Below are positions 1 to 6,670 of a DNA stretch of 31,327 nt, piece after piece; position 1 is the stretch's first letter, and every line of letters starts with the position of its first letter. This DNA is from Desulfobulbaceae bacterium UBA2213. GTDB lineage: Bacteria > Desulfobacterota > Desulfobulbia > Desulfobulbales > Desulfocapsaceae. The notes beneath the pieces are model-generated. The model saw nothing but the letters and a program-made list of their open reading frames with translations, had not been told where the DNA came from and searched no databases. Position numbers and translations under genes: made by a program. The stretch spans positions 1 through 31,327 of the forward strand of contig DCUN01000134.1 in assembly GCA_002327225.1 (NCBI GenBank), given 5' to 3'.

Positions 1-613
1 AAGCGACGCTTTTTCCATCCACAACGAATTCAAGAAAGGCCTCATCAATGAGGAACAGGGTGGCCGGATGTCCCTTGGCCAGTTGGATGATCTGCTCCGG
101 ATCAACCAGCGCCCCGGTCGGATTATTGGGGGAGCCGATCCCCACCAGCTCGCCGCCCGTGAGCAGAGTGGCGAGTTCTTGGGGATGGAGCGTGAATCCG
201 CGCTCGGCTGAGAGCAGGAAGGGACGTACCGTCATCCCGGCCAGCTCCATCACCTTGGTATAATCGATATAGGAGGGAGAGGGGATCAGGGCCTGGGTGC
301 AGCCAAGGAGTTTCGGCAACTGATAGAGGAGCTCGGTGGTTCCGTTGGCCACAACCACCGACTCCTCGGGCACCTGATAGCGCTCGGCAATGGCGGAAAC
401 GAGCTTGCCGGCATAGGGATCAGGATAATGAACCAGCGAGGCCACCTCGGAACTGATGAGCGGACGCAGCCACTCCGGCGGCCCGAGGGGATTGATATTG
501 GCGCTGAAATCCAGCAGAGTGGTCACATCTATGCCCATCTCCCTGGCCAGGCCATGGACATTGCCGCCGTGGCCGGTGACGCCAGATTGTGAAGAAGACA
601 TTTTGTTTTTCAT
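1..613 (-). CDS. cobD: L-threonine-O-3-phosphate decarboxylase CobD (partial, C-terminus off window)
   Basis: This is a PLP-dependent class I/II aminotransferase-fold enzyme. Its known family role is to decarboxylate threonine phosphate to aminopropanol phosphate, the linker of the cobalamin nucleotide loop. About 204 N-terminal residues are visible. They include the family's HGGNV opening, DFSANINPLGPP, VVANGTTELLYQLP and the SPNNPTGAL substrate/PLP loop. The catalytic Lys lies beyond the window edge. The ATG at 613-611 overlaps the cobS stop in an ATGA arrangement, which points to translational coupling. A second in-frame ATG lies at 601. Histidinol-phosphate aminotransferase is the closest alternative, but the HGGNV start and the cob operon context favour CobD. 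Confidence 0.85.
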   Translation of the reverse strand, partial: MKNKMSSSQSGVTGHGGNVHGLAREMGIDVTTLLDFSANINPLGPPEWLRPLISSEVASLVHYPDPYAGKLVSAIAERYQVPEESVVVANGTTELLYQLPKLLGCTQALIPSPSYIDYTKVMELAGMTVRPFLLSAERGFTLHPQELATLLTGGELVGIGSPNNPTGALVDPEQIIQLAKGHPATLFLIDEAFLEFVVDGKSVA

Positions 614-1413
614 AAGGTATTGACTCCGAAGGTCATGGCAATGGCAACCATCATCTCGGTGAGTTCACAGACCGCGCCCAGGGTGTCTCCGGTGGCCCCG
701 CCGATTCGGGCGCGGCACCAGAGGGAAAACAAAAGCACGGTGGTAAGGACTGCGACGAGAACGGCCAGAGACATCCGCCATCCGCTACAGGAAAGGACTC
801 CTGCCAGCAAGGCGAGAGCCCAGAGCGCGGCCCAGCGGCTGGAGGGCGAATAAAATAGGCGTCCCAGACCCTCACCCTCTCTGGCGTAGGGCAGGCAGGC
901 CATGGTCAGGACGATGGCGCAGCGACCGGCCAGGGGCATAACGATAAGGGTGGTAAGCAAGGTCGGAGCGCCAAGAGAGGAGAGGGCCGCATATTTACCC
1001 AGGAGCACCACGATAAGGGCGATCACACCCATTGCCCCGGTGTGGCTGTCGCGCATGATCTCCAGGATGCGTTCCCGCGGACGGGCGCTGAGCAGGCCGT
1101 CGCCGCTGTCAGCCAAACCATCGAGATGCAGACAGCCGGAGACCGCGGCCAGCAGGACAAGGGCGGCCATGGCCAGTACCGGCGACGGAAAAAACGGGAG
1201 GAGGCCGGAGATAAGCGTAGCGCAGACCAGCCCAATCAACAGCCCGATCACCGGGAACCAGGCCAGGCTCGCAACAAAAAAGCGCCCATCCTGTTCACAG
1301 CGCCAGGACAAGGGCACAATGGTCAGGAAACGCAGGGCCGCCAGAAAGCTTGCCAACGGAAACTTAAGCGCATCCGGGGCCCACGCCTGCCTGTTCTTCT
1401 CCTGTTCGCTCAC
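610..1413 (-). CDS. cobS: Adenosylcobinamide-GDP ribazoletransferase (cobalamin synthase) CobS
   Basis: CobS is an inner-membrane enzyme that joins adenosylcobinamide-GDP with alpha-ribazole (or its phosphate) to finish cobalamin. The 267-residue protein has the usual family length. It carries the acidic, metal-binding signatures HLDGLADSGDGLL and MRDSHTGAMG, and several hydrophobic helices (for example around residues 50-70, 75-95, 130-150 and 190-225). Its start lies 3 nt after the cobT stop, and its own stop overlaps the cobD start. Long open frames on the opposite strand are shadows of its GC-rich codons. Confidence 0.95.
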   Translation of the reverse strand: MSEQEKNRQAWAPDALKFPLASFLAALRFLTIVPLSWRCEQDGRFFVASLAWFPVIGLLIGLVCATLISGLLPFFPSPVLAMAALVLLAAVSGCLHLDGLADSGDGLLSARPRERILEIMRDSHTGAMGVIALIVVLLGKYAALSSLGAPTLLTTLIVMPLAGRCAIVLTMACLPYAREGEGLGRLFYSPSSRWAALWALALLAGVLSCSGWRMSLAVLVAVLTTVLLFSLWCRARIGGATGDTLGAVCELTEMMVAIAMTFGVNTL

Positions 1414-1416
1414 GTC

Positions 1417-2481
1417 TTACTTGTCAGCCCCGGCAACCGCGGCCTCTTCAAAGGTCGCCACCTCGGTGAGCACCGCCCGTGCGGCCTCCACCAGATTCAT
1501 GGCCAGAGCCGCGCCGGTGCCCTCGCCCAGACGCATGTTCAGGTCGAGCAGCGGTTTGCGTCCCAGTTTTTCATGCATGGCGGCGTGGCCCGGCTCCATG
1601 GAGCGATGGGCGCAGATGATATAATCACGGACAAAGGGCTCGATGGCATAGGCAACCAGTGCACCCGCCGTGGAGATAAAGCCGTCGACCACGATCGGCT
1701 TCTGGTTGGCAGCCGCGCCCAGGATCAGTCCGGCAATGCCGCCGATCTCAAAACCGCCCACCTTGGCCAGAACATCGAGGCCATTTGTGGCATCGGGCAT
1801 ATTCACAGCCAGCGCCTTGATGATCACCTCGGCCTTATGGCTCAACTGGGCGTCATCCAAACCGGTGCCCCGGCCGGTCAGTTCCTCAACCGATTTACCG
1901 GTGAACACTGCGGCAATAGCCGTGGAAGGCGTAGTATTGCCGATGCCCATGTCGCCGGTACCGAAGACATCAATGCGTCCAGCCAGCTCATTGGCGATAT
2001 CAATCCCAGCCTCCACCGACATCTGGGCCATGGTCCGGCTCATGGCCGGACCGACGGCGATGTTGTCGGTGCCCATGCCTATCTTTTTGTTGATGATCTT
2101 ACCGGCTGCGGCCAGTTCCCGCAGGTCAGCCGCCACACCCATGTCCACAACAATCACCTCGGCACCGGCTTGTCTGGCCAGGGCATTGATCCCCGCCCCG
2201 CCACCGACGAAATTATAGACCATCTGCGGAGTCACCTCGGAGGGAAACTTGCTCACCCCTTCCGCCACCACCCCGTGATCCCCGGCCATCACCACCACCG
2301 CCTTTCGCTTGACCGCAGGGGTCATGCAGCGGGTCATCCCGGCCAGATCAAGGGCCAGATCCATGAGATCACCCAGGGCCCAATGGGGCAGAGCCAGCTG
2401 ATCCAGGCGCTCCTTGGCACGCTCTCGGGAAATAGTGTCTTGCGGATATATTCTTTGCAGGGTTTTCTCTAAAAGGCTCAT
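1417..2481 (-). CDS. cobT: Nicotinate-nucleotide--dimethylbenzimidazole phosphoribosyltransferase CobT
   Basis: CobT makes alpha-ribazole phosphate from nicotinate mononucleotide and the lower-ligand base, supplying CobS. The 354 residues match the family length. Visible motifs are VVMAGDHGV, the glycine-rich segment FGTGDMGIGNTTPS, GTGLDDAQLSHKAEVI, and LGEGTGAALA near the C-terminus, which contains the catalytic Glu of the family. The ATG at 2481 has no purine-rich Shine-Dalgarno. The roughly 35 nt upstream are an AT-rich repeat (2488-2520), so translation may depend on coupling or on an unstructured leader. cobS follows after 3 nt. Confidence 0.95.
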   Translation of the reverse strand: MSLLEKTLQRIYPQDTISRERAKERLDQLALPHWALGDLMDLALDLAGMTRCMTPAVKRKAVVVMAGDHGVVAEGVSKFPSEVTPQMVYNFVGGGAGINALARQAGAEVIVVDMGVAADLRELAAAGKIINKKIGMGTDNIAVGPAMSRTMAQMSVEAGIDIANELAGRIDVFGTGDMGIGNTTPSTAIAAVFTGKSVEELTGRGTGLDDAQLSHKAEVIIKALAVNMPDATNGLDVLAKVGGFEIGGIAGLILGAAANQKPIVVDGFISTAGALVAYAIEPFVRDYIICAHRSMEPGHAAMHEKLGRKPLLDLNMRLGEGTGAALAMNLVEAARAVLTEVATFEEAAVAGADK

Positions 2482-2487
2482 GATAAT

Positions 2488-2520
2488 GAATTACGAATTA
2501 GAAATTAAGAATTAAGAATT
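2488..2520. repeat. AT-rich GAATTA/AAGAATTA short tandem-like repeat upstream of cobT
   Basis: The 97-nt gap between cobU and cobT contains reiterated GAATTA/AAATTA/AAGAATTA words with almost no GC, unlike the GC-rich genes around it. It ends about 7 nt before the cobT ATG and takes the place where a Shine-Dalgarno would sit. A second stretch of similar words (ATTACGA, GAATTATGAAT) lies at 21827-21886. It is seen directly; its origin is unknown. Confidence 0.6.
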
Positions 2521-2578
2521 ATCTGGTTTCCATGCGCCGCAAGGGAACCAAATCTAGATCATTTGTACGAAACTCACA

Positions 2579-3115
2579 TTATTTCAGGCGCAGGGGGATG
2601 CCGCAACTGACGAGATAGACCTCAGACGCAGCTGCGGCTATGATCCGGTTGCAGCGGCCCACCAGATCACGGTAAGCCCTGGCTGCTGCATTGTCCGGGA
2701 CAATCCCCAAGCCCACCTCGTTGGTGACACAGATCACCGTTCCCTGATAGATGGAGGCAGCCTTAGTTAGGATGTCACTCTGACGGCGCATCTCGGTATC
2801 TGTAAACAATTTTCCTGACTGTTCGCCATGATACATGAGATTGTTCACCCAGAGGGTGAGGCAATCAATCAGGCAGACGGAATAGTCCACGTGCGCACGA
2901 AGAATGGCTGCGATATCCGTCTGCTCCTCAATGGTCTGCCACTCGGTTCCTTCCCGCTCCTCGCGATGACGGGAAATGCGCTCATCCATCTCGGAATCAA
3001 CAACCGGGCAGGTGGCAATAAAACAGCGTGGTGCGGGCAGCGACTGCGCCAGTTTCAAGGCATAATCACTCTTGCCGCTTCTGGCCCCACCCGTCACCAG
3101 GATCAGTCTGCCCAT
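2579..3115 (-). CDS. cobU: Adenosylcobinamide kinase / adenosylcobinamide-phosphate guanylyltransferase CobU
   Basis: CobU is a bifunctional enzyme that phosphorylates and then guanylylates adenosylcobinamide. The product has 178 residues. The P-loop GGARSGKS spans residues 9-16. ISRHREER contains His50, which matches the guanylylated His of the family. LIDCLTLWVNNLM, VTNEVGLGIVP and GRCNRIIA follow as expected. I prefer the ATG at 3115, which has an AAGGGGAAG ribosome binding site about 7 nt upstream; a GTG at 3118 is the alternative. The ribosome binding site directly abuts the end of the 106-bp repeat at 3130-3235. Confidence 0.93.
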   Translation of the reverse strand: MGRLILVTGGARSGKSDYALKLAQSLPAPRCFIATCPVVDSEMDERISRHREEREGTEWQTIEEQTDIAAILRAHVDYSVCLIDCLTLWVNNLMYHGEQSGKLFTDTEMRRQSDILTKAASIYQGTVICVTNEVGLGIVPDNAAARAYRDLVGRCNRIIAAAASEVYLVSCGIPLRLK

Positions 3116-3129
3116 CACCCACTTCCCCT

Positions 3130-3235
3130 TAAGCCGCTGTAAAAAAATAACATGGCCATTTAATTGTCCAAAACGGCATAAGAAGCCGTAACGAAATAGA
3201 TATAAATGGCCATGTTATTTCGTAACGGCTCCTAA
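3130..3235 (-). repeat. 106-bp structured intergenic element, copy A (MITE-like)
   Basis: Read on the minus strand, it opens TTAGGAGCCGTTACGAAATA and closes ACAGCGGCTTA. It contains a perfect 14-bp inverted repeat, GCCGTTACGAAATA with TATTTCGTTACGGC. A second long inverted pair (AATAACATGGCCATTTA with its complement) brings the two ends together. The same layout and near-identical length recur at 27312-27418 and 30950-31055. The element fills the space between cobC and cobU, and its first bases encode the last residues and the stop codon of cobC. Confidence 0.8.
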
Positions 3236-3808
3236 GTTAAATCCGGTCATCACCCCGCCGCCATCATACAGGTCAATGGTGCTATAATGACCCTTGGCCA
3301 CCTGAAAGAGGAGATATTTGCTCTGGGACAGGCCAAGCAGTCCACAGATCAGGGAGCGGATCACCCCGCCATGGGCCACAAGAAGCATAGTTCTAACATC
3401 CAAGGCCAGCAGCCGATTTTTGACAGCATTCACCCGGCTGACAAATTCGGCTGTCGCTTCGCCATCGGGAAAGCAGAAATCATCAGTGCCGGAGGCCCAG
3501 TGCTGGACCAGTGCAGGATCCTGCGCCTCGATCTCGGCAAAGCTCTTCCCTTCCCAGCGTCCGAAATCGATCTCCCGCAGATCAGGGTCAAGCTGCACCG
3601 GCAGACCCAGATCCAGCAAGCTGGCGGACTGTGTGCAGCGCAGCATGGGGCTTGCCAGCAGACCATCGATCTGCATGGAGCCAAGGTCTGACCGCAGATC
3701 AAGGATCTGCTTTCTACCCTCCTCGGAGAGGGGTACATCGCTTGAGCCGACATAGCGGCCGGAAAGCCCGGTCCGACCATGACGCAGCAGGATCAGCCGT
3801 GATGCCAT
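3215..3808 (-). CDS. cobC: Alpha-ribazole phosphatase / histidine phosphatase family protein CobC
   Basis: This is a phosphoglycerate-mutase-like histidine phosphatase of 197 residues. It has the catalytic LLRHGRTG (His10), LREIDFGRWEG with the conserved acid region, and the second histidine in LLVAHGGVIRS. In the cobalamin pathway it would remove phosphate from alpha-ribazole phosphate or from the final cobalamin phosphate. The ATG at 3808 overlaps the cobJ stop (TAATG). The last codons, LGAVTK plus TAA, lie inside the 106-bp repeat, so the original C-terminus was probably altered by that element. Confidence 0.9.
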   Translation of the reverse strand: MASRLILLRHGRTGLSGRYVGSSDVPLSEEGRKQILDLRSDLGSMQIDGLLASPMLRCTQSASLLDLGLPVQLDPDLREIDFGRWEGKSFAEIEAQDPALVQHWASGTDDFCFPDGEATAEFVSRVNAVKNRLLALDVRTMLLVAHGGVIRSLICGLLGLSQSKYLLFQVAKGHYSTIDLYDGGGVMTGFNLGAVTK

Positions 3809-4635
3809 TACCGGCCCTTCTCCTCATCCAGTTGATACTTACCGGCATAGCCCCGGGGAGTGATCATGTGCCCGTTCCAGACAAAGGTGCTGGCATTGCC
3901 GATGATGACCGTAGACTGCATGCCGATATTGGCATCGAGCATGGCGCCAAGAGTGGTAAGGGTAATGACCTCATCGTCGCGGGTGGCGGCGGTGACAATG
4001 CCCACCGGCGTAGTACTCGGACGATGGCTCAGGAGAATCTCCCTGGCCCGCACGATGTTTTCGGTCCGCTTCTTCGATTTCGGATTATAGAGGGCAATGA
4101 CAAAATCAGCCATGCCAGCGGCCTCCAAACGCTTTTCAATCAGTGCCCAGGGGGTGAGCAGATCAGAGAGGCTGATGGCCGCAAAATCATGCATCAGCGG
4201 CGCCCCAAGCCTGGACGCGCAGCCATTGACTGCTGCAATGCCGGGGATCACCTCGATGGCCAGTTTGCTTTCCCGTTGCGCCGCCATCTCAAAGACCAGC
4301 CCGGCCATGGCATAGATACCCGGATCACCTCCTGAGACCAGGGCCACTCGCTTTCCCGACTGGGCCAGATCCAGGGCCTTGGCGCAGCGATCCACCTCCT
4401 GCATCATGGTTGAGGAAAGGACCTCCTTGCCAACAAGCAGTTCAGGGATCAGATCAAGATAGGTGCGATAGCCGACAACCACATCGGCGGCCGTAATCGA
4501 CTTGCTGGCCGCAGGCGTCAGATGGTCAAGCCCACCCGGACCTGTGCCGACCACGCTGATCATGCCCTGCCGAGCTGCGTTTACGCCATGTCCGTCAACT
4601 TCTGTTCGGCCACCGCCGCAGTTACATTCTTCCAT
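3808..4635 (-). CDS. cobJ: (Cobalt-)precorrin-3B C17-methyltransferase CobJ/CbiH
   Basis: This SAM-dependent methyltransferase contracts the corrin ring by methylating C17. Visible family motifs are VGTGPGGLDHLTP, VVGYRTYLDLI, VALVSGGDPGIYAMAG, IEVIPGIAAVNGCASRLGAPLMHDF, DFVIALYNPKSKKR and NASTFVWNGHMITPRGY. The start at 4635 has AAGGAAG 7 nt upstream and overlaps cbiG by 55 nt. It adds a short Cys/Gly-rich tail (residues 1-24) before the conserved core; the ATG at 4563 is an alternative. With cbiG next to it, the anaerobic (CbiH) route is inferred. Confidence 0.93.
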   Translation of the reverse strand: MEECNCGGGRTEVDGHGVNAARQGMISVVGTGPGGLDHLTPAASKSITAADVVVGYRTYLDLIPELLVGKEVLSSTMMQEVDRCAKALDLAQSGKRVALVSGGDPGIYAMAGLVFEMAAQRESKLAIEVIPGIAAVNGCASRLGAPLMHDFAAISLSDLLTPWALIEKRLEAAGMADFVIALYNPKSKKRTENIVRAREILLSHRPSTTPVGIVTAATRDDEVITLTTLGAMLDANIGMQSTVIIGNASTFVWNGHMITPRGYAGKYQLDEEKGR

Positions 4636-5582
4636 TTTATCTTCCTTACTATAAGTTGTCCCAAGGTCGTTCCATCGCCTGCCGCCAGCATGGCCGCAGG
4701 CTCGGCGACACTTCTGGCACCGGTGGCGGCCATCACCGCAGACGAATATGATGCTCCCTCCACCCGGTTGAGTTCATCCTTGCTATAAAAACGAATGGGC
4801 AGATTAGTATCGTTTGCAAATTGCAGCATCCCGGCCTCATCCGCCTTCAGATCAATGCTGGCAATCCCGGCAATGGCGCGACGATCCAGGCAGTATTGCC
4901 CACACAGCTCCGTTATTGCCCGCTCAAAATCCGCAGCGGTGGCCCCTCGATTGCACCCCAGCCCCAGATAGAGATTGCAGGGGCAGAGCATAAGGGCGTC
5001 AGGATATTCAAGGGGATCAATGGCCCCATAGGAAAGGATGATATCTGCCAGAGCCGGTTCCGTCACCACCTTGAAATCAACGGGCAGGCTACCGCACTCC
5101 AGAGTTGAAAAAATGCTCAGCTCACCCTCATTGACCAGTTTCGCAGACACTCCGCTCAGACGCTGAGGATTCTGCACCCGCAGATTATTTTCCGCAGCCC
5201 ATAGATCAAGGGCTGTGTGGCCCGTCACATCGGAGGCAGTGGTGATCACCGGTGTGCCGCCGGTGATGGCTGCCACCTTGCGAGCCAGCACGTTACCACC
5301 GCCCAGATGGCCGGAAAGCAGACTGATCACGAACTGCCCATTTTCATCAAGAACCAGCACGCAGGGATCTCTCTTTTTATCCCGGCACAGGGGGGCAATG
5401 GCACGAACCACGATTCCGGCAGCCATGACACAGATCAAGCCGTCGAAACGCGCCCAGAGGCTCGGCAGGGCAAACATGACACCACCGGCAAGCCCACAGA
5501 GTTCGCAATTCTCAAGTCCACCAGCTATCCTTTCGGCCAACTCCCTGCCCCCTCGCGTCAGGGCAACAACCGCTGTCTTCAC
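4581..5582 (-). CDS. cbiG: Cobalt-precorrin-5A hydrolase CbiG
   Basis: CbiG opens the delta-lactone ring of cobalt-precorrin-5A and is diagnostic for the anaerobic cobalamin pathway. The N-terminal and central domains show LICVMAAGIVVRAIAP, SLLSGHLGGGNVLARKVA and ITTASDVTGHTALDLWA. The C-terminal domain shows LGLGCNRGATAADFERAI, GIASIDLKADEAG and GASYSSAVMAATGARSVAEPAA. I choose the GTG at 5582, preceded by AGGA with 8-nt spacing and followed by KTAVVALTRGG. A TTG 51 nt further upstream (5633) also opens the frame but lacks a ribosome binding site. It is the first gene of the operon. No cobalamin riboswitch is recognisable upstream. Confidence 0.9.
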   Translation of the reverse strand: MKTAVVALTRGGRELAERIAGGLENCELCGLAGGVMFALPSLWARFDGLICVMAAGIVVRAIAPLCRDKKRDPCVLVLDENGQFVISLLSGHLGGGNVLARKVAAITGGTPVITTASDVTGHTALDLWAAENNLRVQNPQRLSGVSAKLVNEGELSIFSTLECGSLPVDFKVVTEPALADIILSYGAIDPLEYPDALMLCPCNLYLGLGCNRGATAADFERAITELCGQYCLDRRAIAGIASIDLKADEAGMLQFANDTNLPIRFYSKDELNRVEGASYSSAVMAATGARSVAEPAAMLAAGDGTTLGQLIVRKIKWKNVTAAVAEQKLTDMA

Positions 5583-5815
5583 ATTTTTTTCCTGATTATT
5601 TTCTGGTTCATCCCACTGTCGAATCAAGATCAAGACAAAAGGCCGCTATTTTCAAAGCAAGCATTTAAGACGGTAAAATGGCATAAATCAACACTAAAGA
5701 GATAAAGTGACGACAAATAGCTGTGTCTACAACAAAACAAAATTATTCATTTAAATAAAAATACAATAATATTAAGATAGTAGAACATTATCAGTCAAAA
5801 AAAATGACTTGAAGT

Positions 5816-5844
5816 TTGACTTCAAAAAGCATTGATGATATATA
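5816..5844 (+). promoter_or_regulatory. Sigma-70-type promoter for the SH3b protein, with overlapping inverted repeat
   Basis: TTGACT (5816-5821) and TATATA (5839-5844) are separated by exactly 17 bp. The -35 box sits within the inverted repeat TTGAAGT-ttg-ACTTCAA (5809-5825), which could be an operator. The divergent gap from 5583 to 5911 is otherwise very AT-rich, and I see no gene or riboswitch in it. Confidence 0.55.
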
Positions 5845-5911
5845 GATAAACTTATTTAAAATTTTACAAGTGGGTTTCTTTAAAGTTTTTTTCAATCAGG
5901 ATACATACATT

Positions 5912-6379
5912 ATGAACATACAAATTCGCCTATCACATATCCTCTCCCGATGCCTCTTTACCTGCAGCGCACTTATACTGATCAGCACATCCACTCTTTA
6001 CGCTGAAACAGTCAGTGTCATGAAAGATGGCACCAATATCCGCACCGGACCCAGCACTGATGATCAGGTGGCCATGGAACTCTTTCAGGGGTACCCGCTG
6101 AAAGTTGCTGAAAAGAAGGGCGATTGGATAAAAATCTCTGACTTTGAAAACGACACAGGCTGGATTCACAAAACGCTGGTAGGTCCGGGGAACACTGTTA
6201 TCGTCAACACCCAGAAAGCAATCAATATGCGCTCTGAACCTTCGACCGGCAGCGCAATCGTTGCCAACATCGAACGCGGCGTTGTCTTGACAAAAATTTC
6301 CACAAAAGGTGACTGGGTCAAAGTCAAACACACCAAAGGTACTGAAGGATGGATCCACAAAACACTCCTCTGGCCTTGA
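5912..6379 (+). CDS. Exported protein with two bacterial SH3 (SH3b) domains
   Basis: The product has 155 residues: an N-terminal signal peptide (hydrophobic stretch about residues 13-30, cleavage likely after STLYA) and two SH3b repeats. The first contains TNIRTGPSTDDQVAMELFQGYPL and ends GWIHKTLVG. The second contains INMRSEPSTGSAIVANIERG and ends GWIHKTLLWP. Such domains usually bind peptidoglycan or ligands in the envelope. No catalytic domain is attached, so the function is a periplasmic binding role by inference only. The ATG at 5912 gives a complete signal peptide; an upstream GTG (5870) would add an unlikely extension. Confidence 0.8.
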   Translation: MNIQIRLSHILSRCLFTCSALILISTSTLYAETVSVMKDGTNIRTGPSTDDQVAMELFQGYPLKVAEKKGDWIKISDFENDTGWIHKTLVGPGNTVIVNTQKAINMRSEPSTGSAIVANIERGVVLTKISTKGDWVKVKHTKGTEGWIHKTLLWP

Positions 6380-6403
6380 TTTTTTTCATCCACCCCGCAT
6401 GAT

Positions 6404-6437
6404 CTGGTGGCAAGAAACATCGTTTTTTTGCCACCAG
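6404..6437 (+). terminator. Inverted repeat downstream of the SH3b gene
   Basis: CTGGTGGCAA (6404-6413) pairs perfectly with TTGCCACCAG (6428-6437) across a 14-nt T-rich loop, 24 nt after the stop codon. The T-run after the stem is imperfect (cttttcttttt about 15 nt later), so the terminator call is moderate. The remainder of the gap to 6670 shows no convincing gene. Confidence 0.5.
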
Positions 6438-6670
6438 GTTCCCATCCTGCGCTTTTCTTTTTCTAAGCAACGAGTCCGATATTCAGATCTTAAAAACTTG
6501 CCTTACCTGCTGAGAGTGTTTATTCTGCAGGAATATTTTTTCTATTTCTGGAGCCGCAATAAAAGAATCCAGGAGCGATCACTACAAGATCTCGTTCCCC
6601 CCTCAAAGGACACGTTTATTGTATAACCACGGCTTAACACTTTGAACACTTCTATCCAGTAGAATCAACC

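Noticed and set aside
1042..2472. 476-codon open frame on the plus strand opposite cobS and cobT
   Set aside because: The minus-strand frames carry complete CobS and CobT motifs. The plus-strand frame is rich in His, Gln and Gly without any recognisable domain, as expected for a shadow of GC-rich codons.
5583..5911. Cobalamin riboswitch upstream of the cob operon
   Set aside because: I could not find the B12-box (GCCACTG-type) or the surrounding conserved stems on the minus strand. One CCCACTG-like word is on the wrong strand and isolated.
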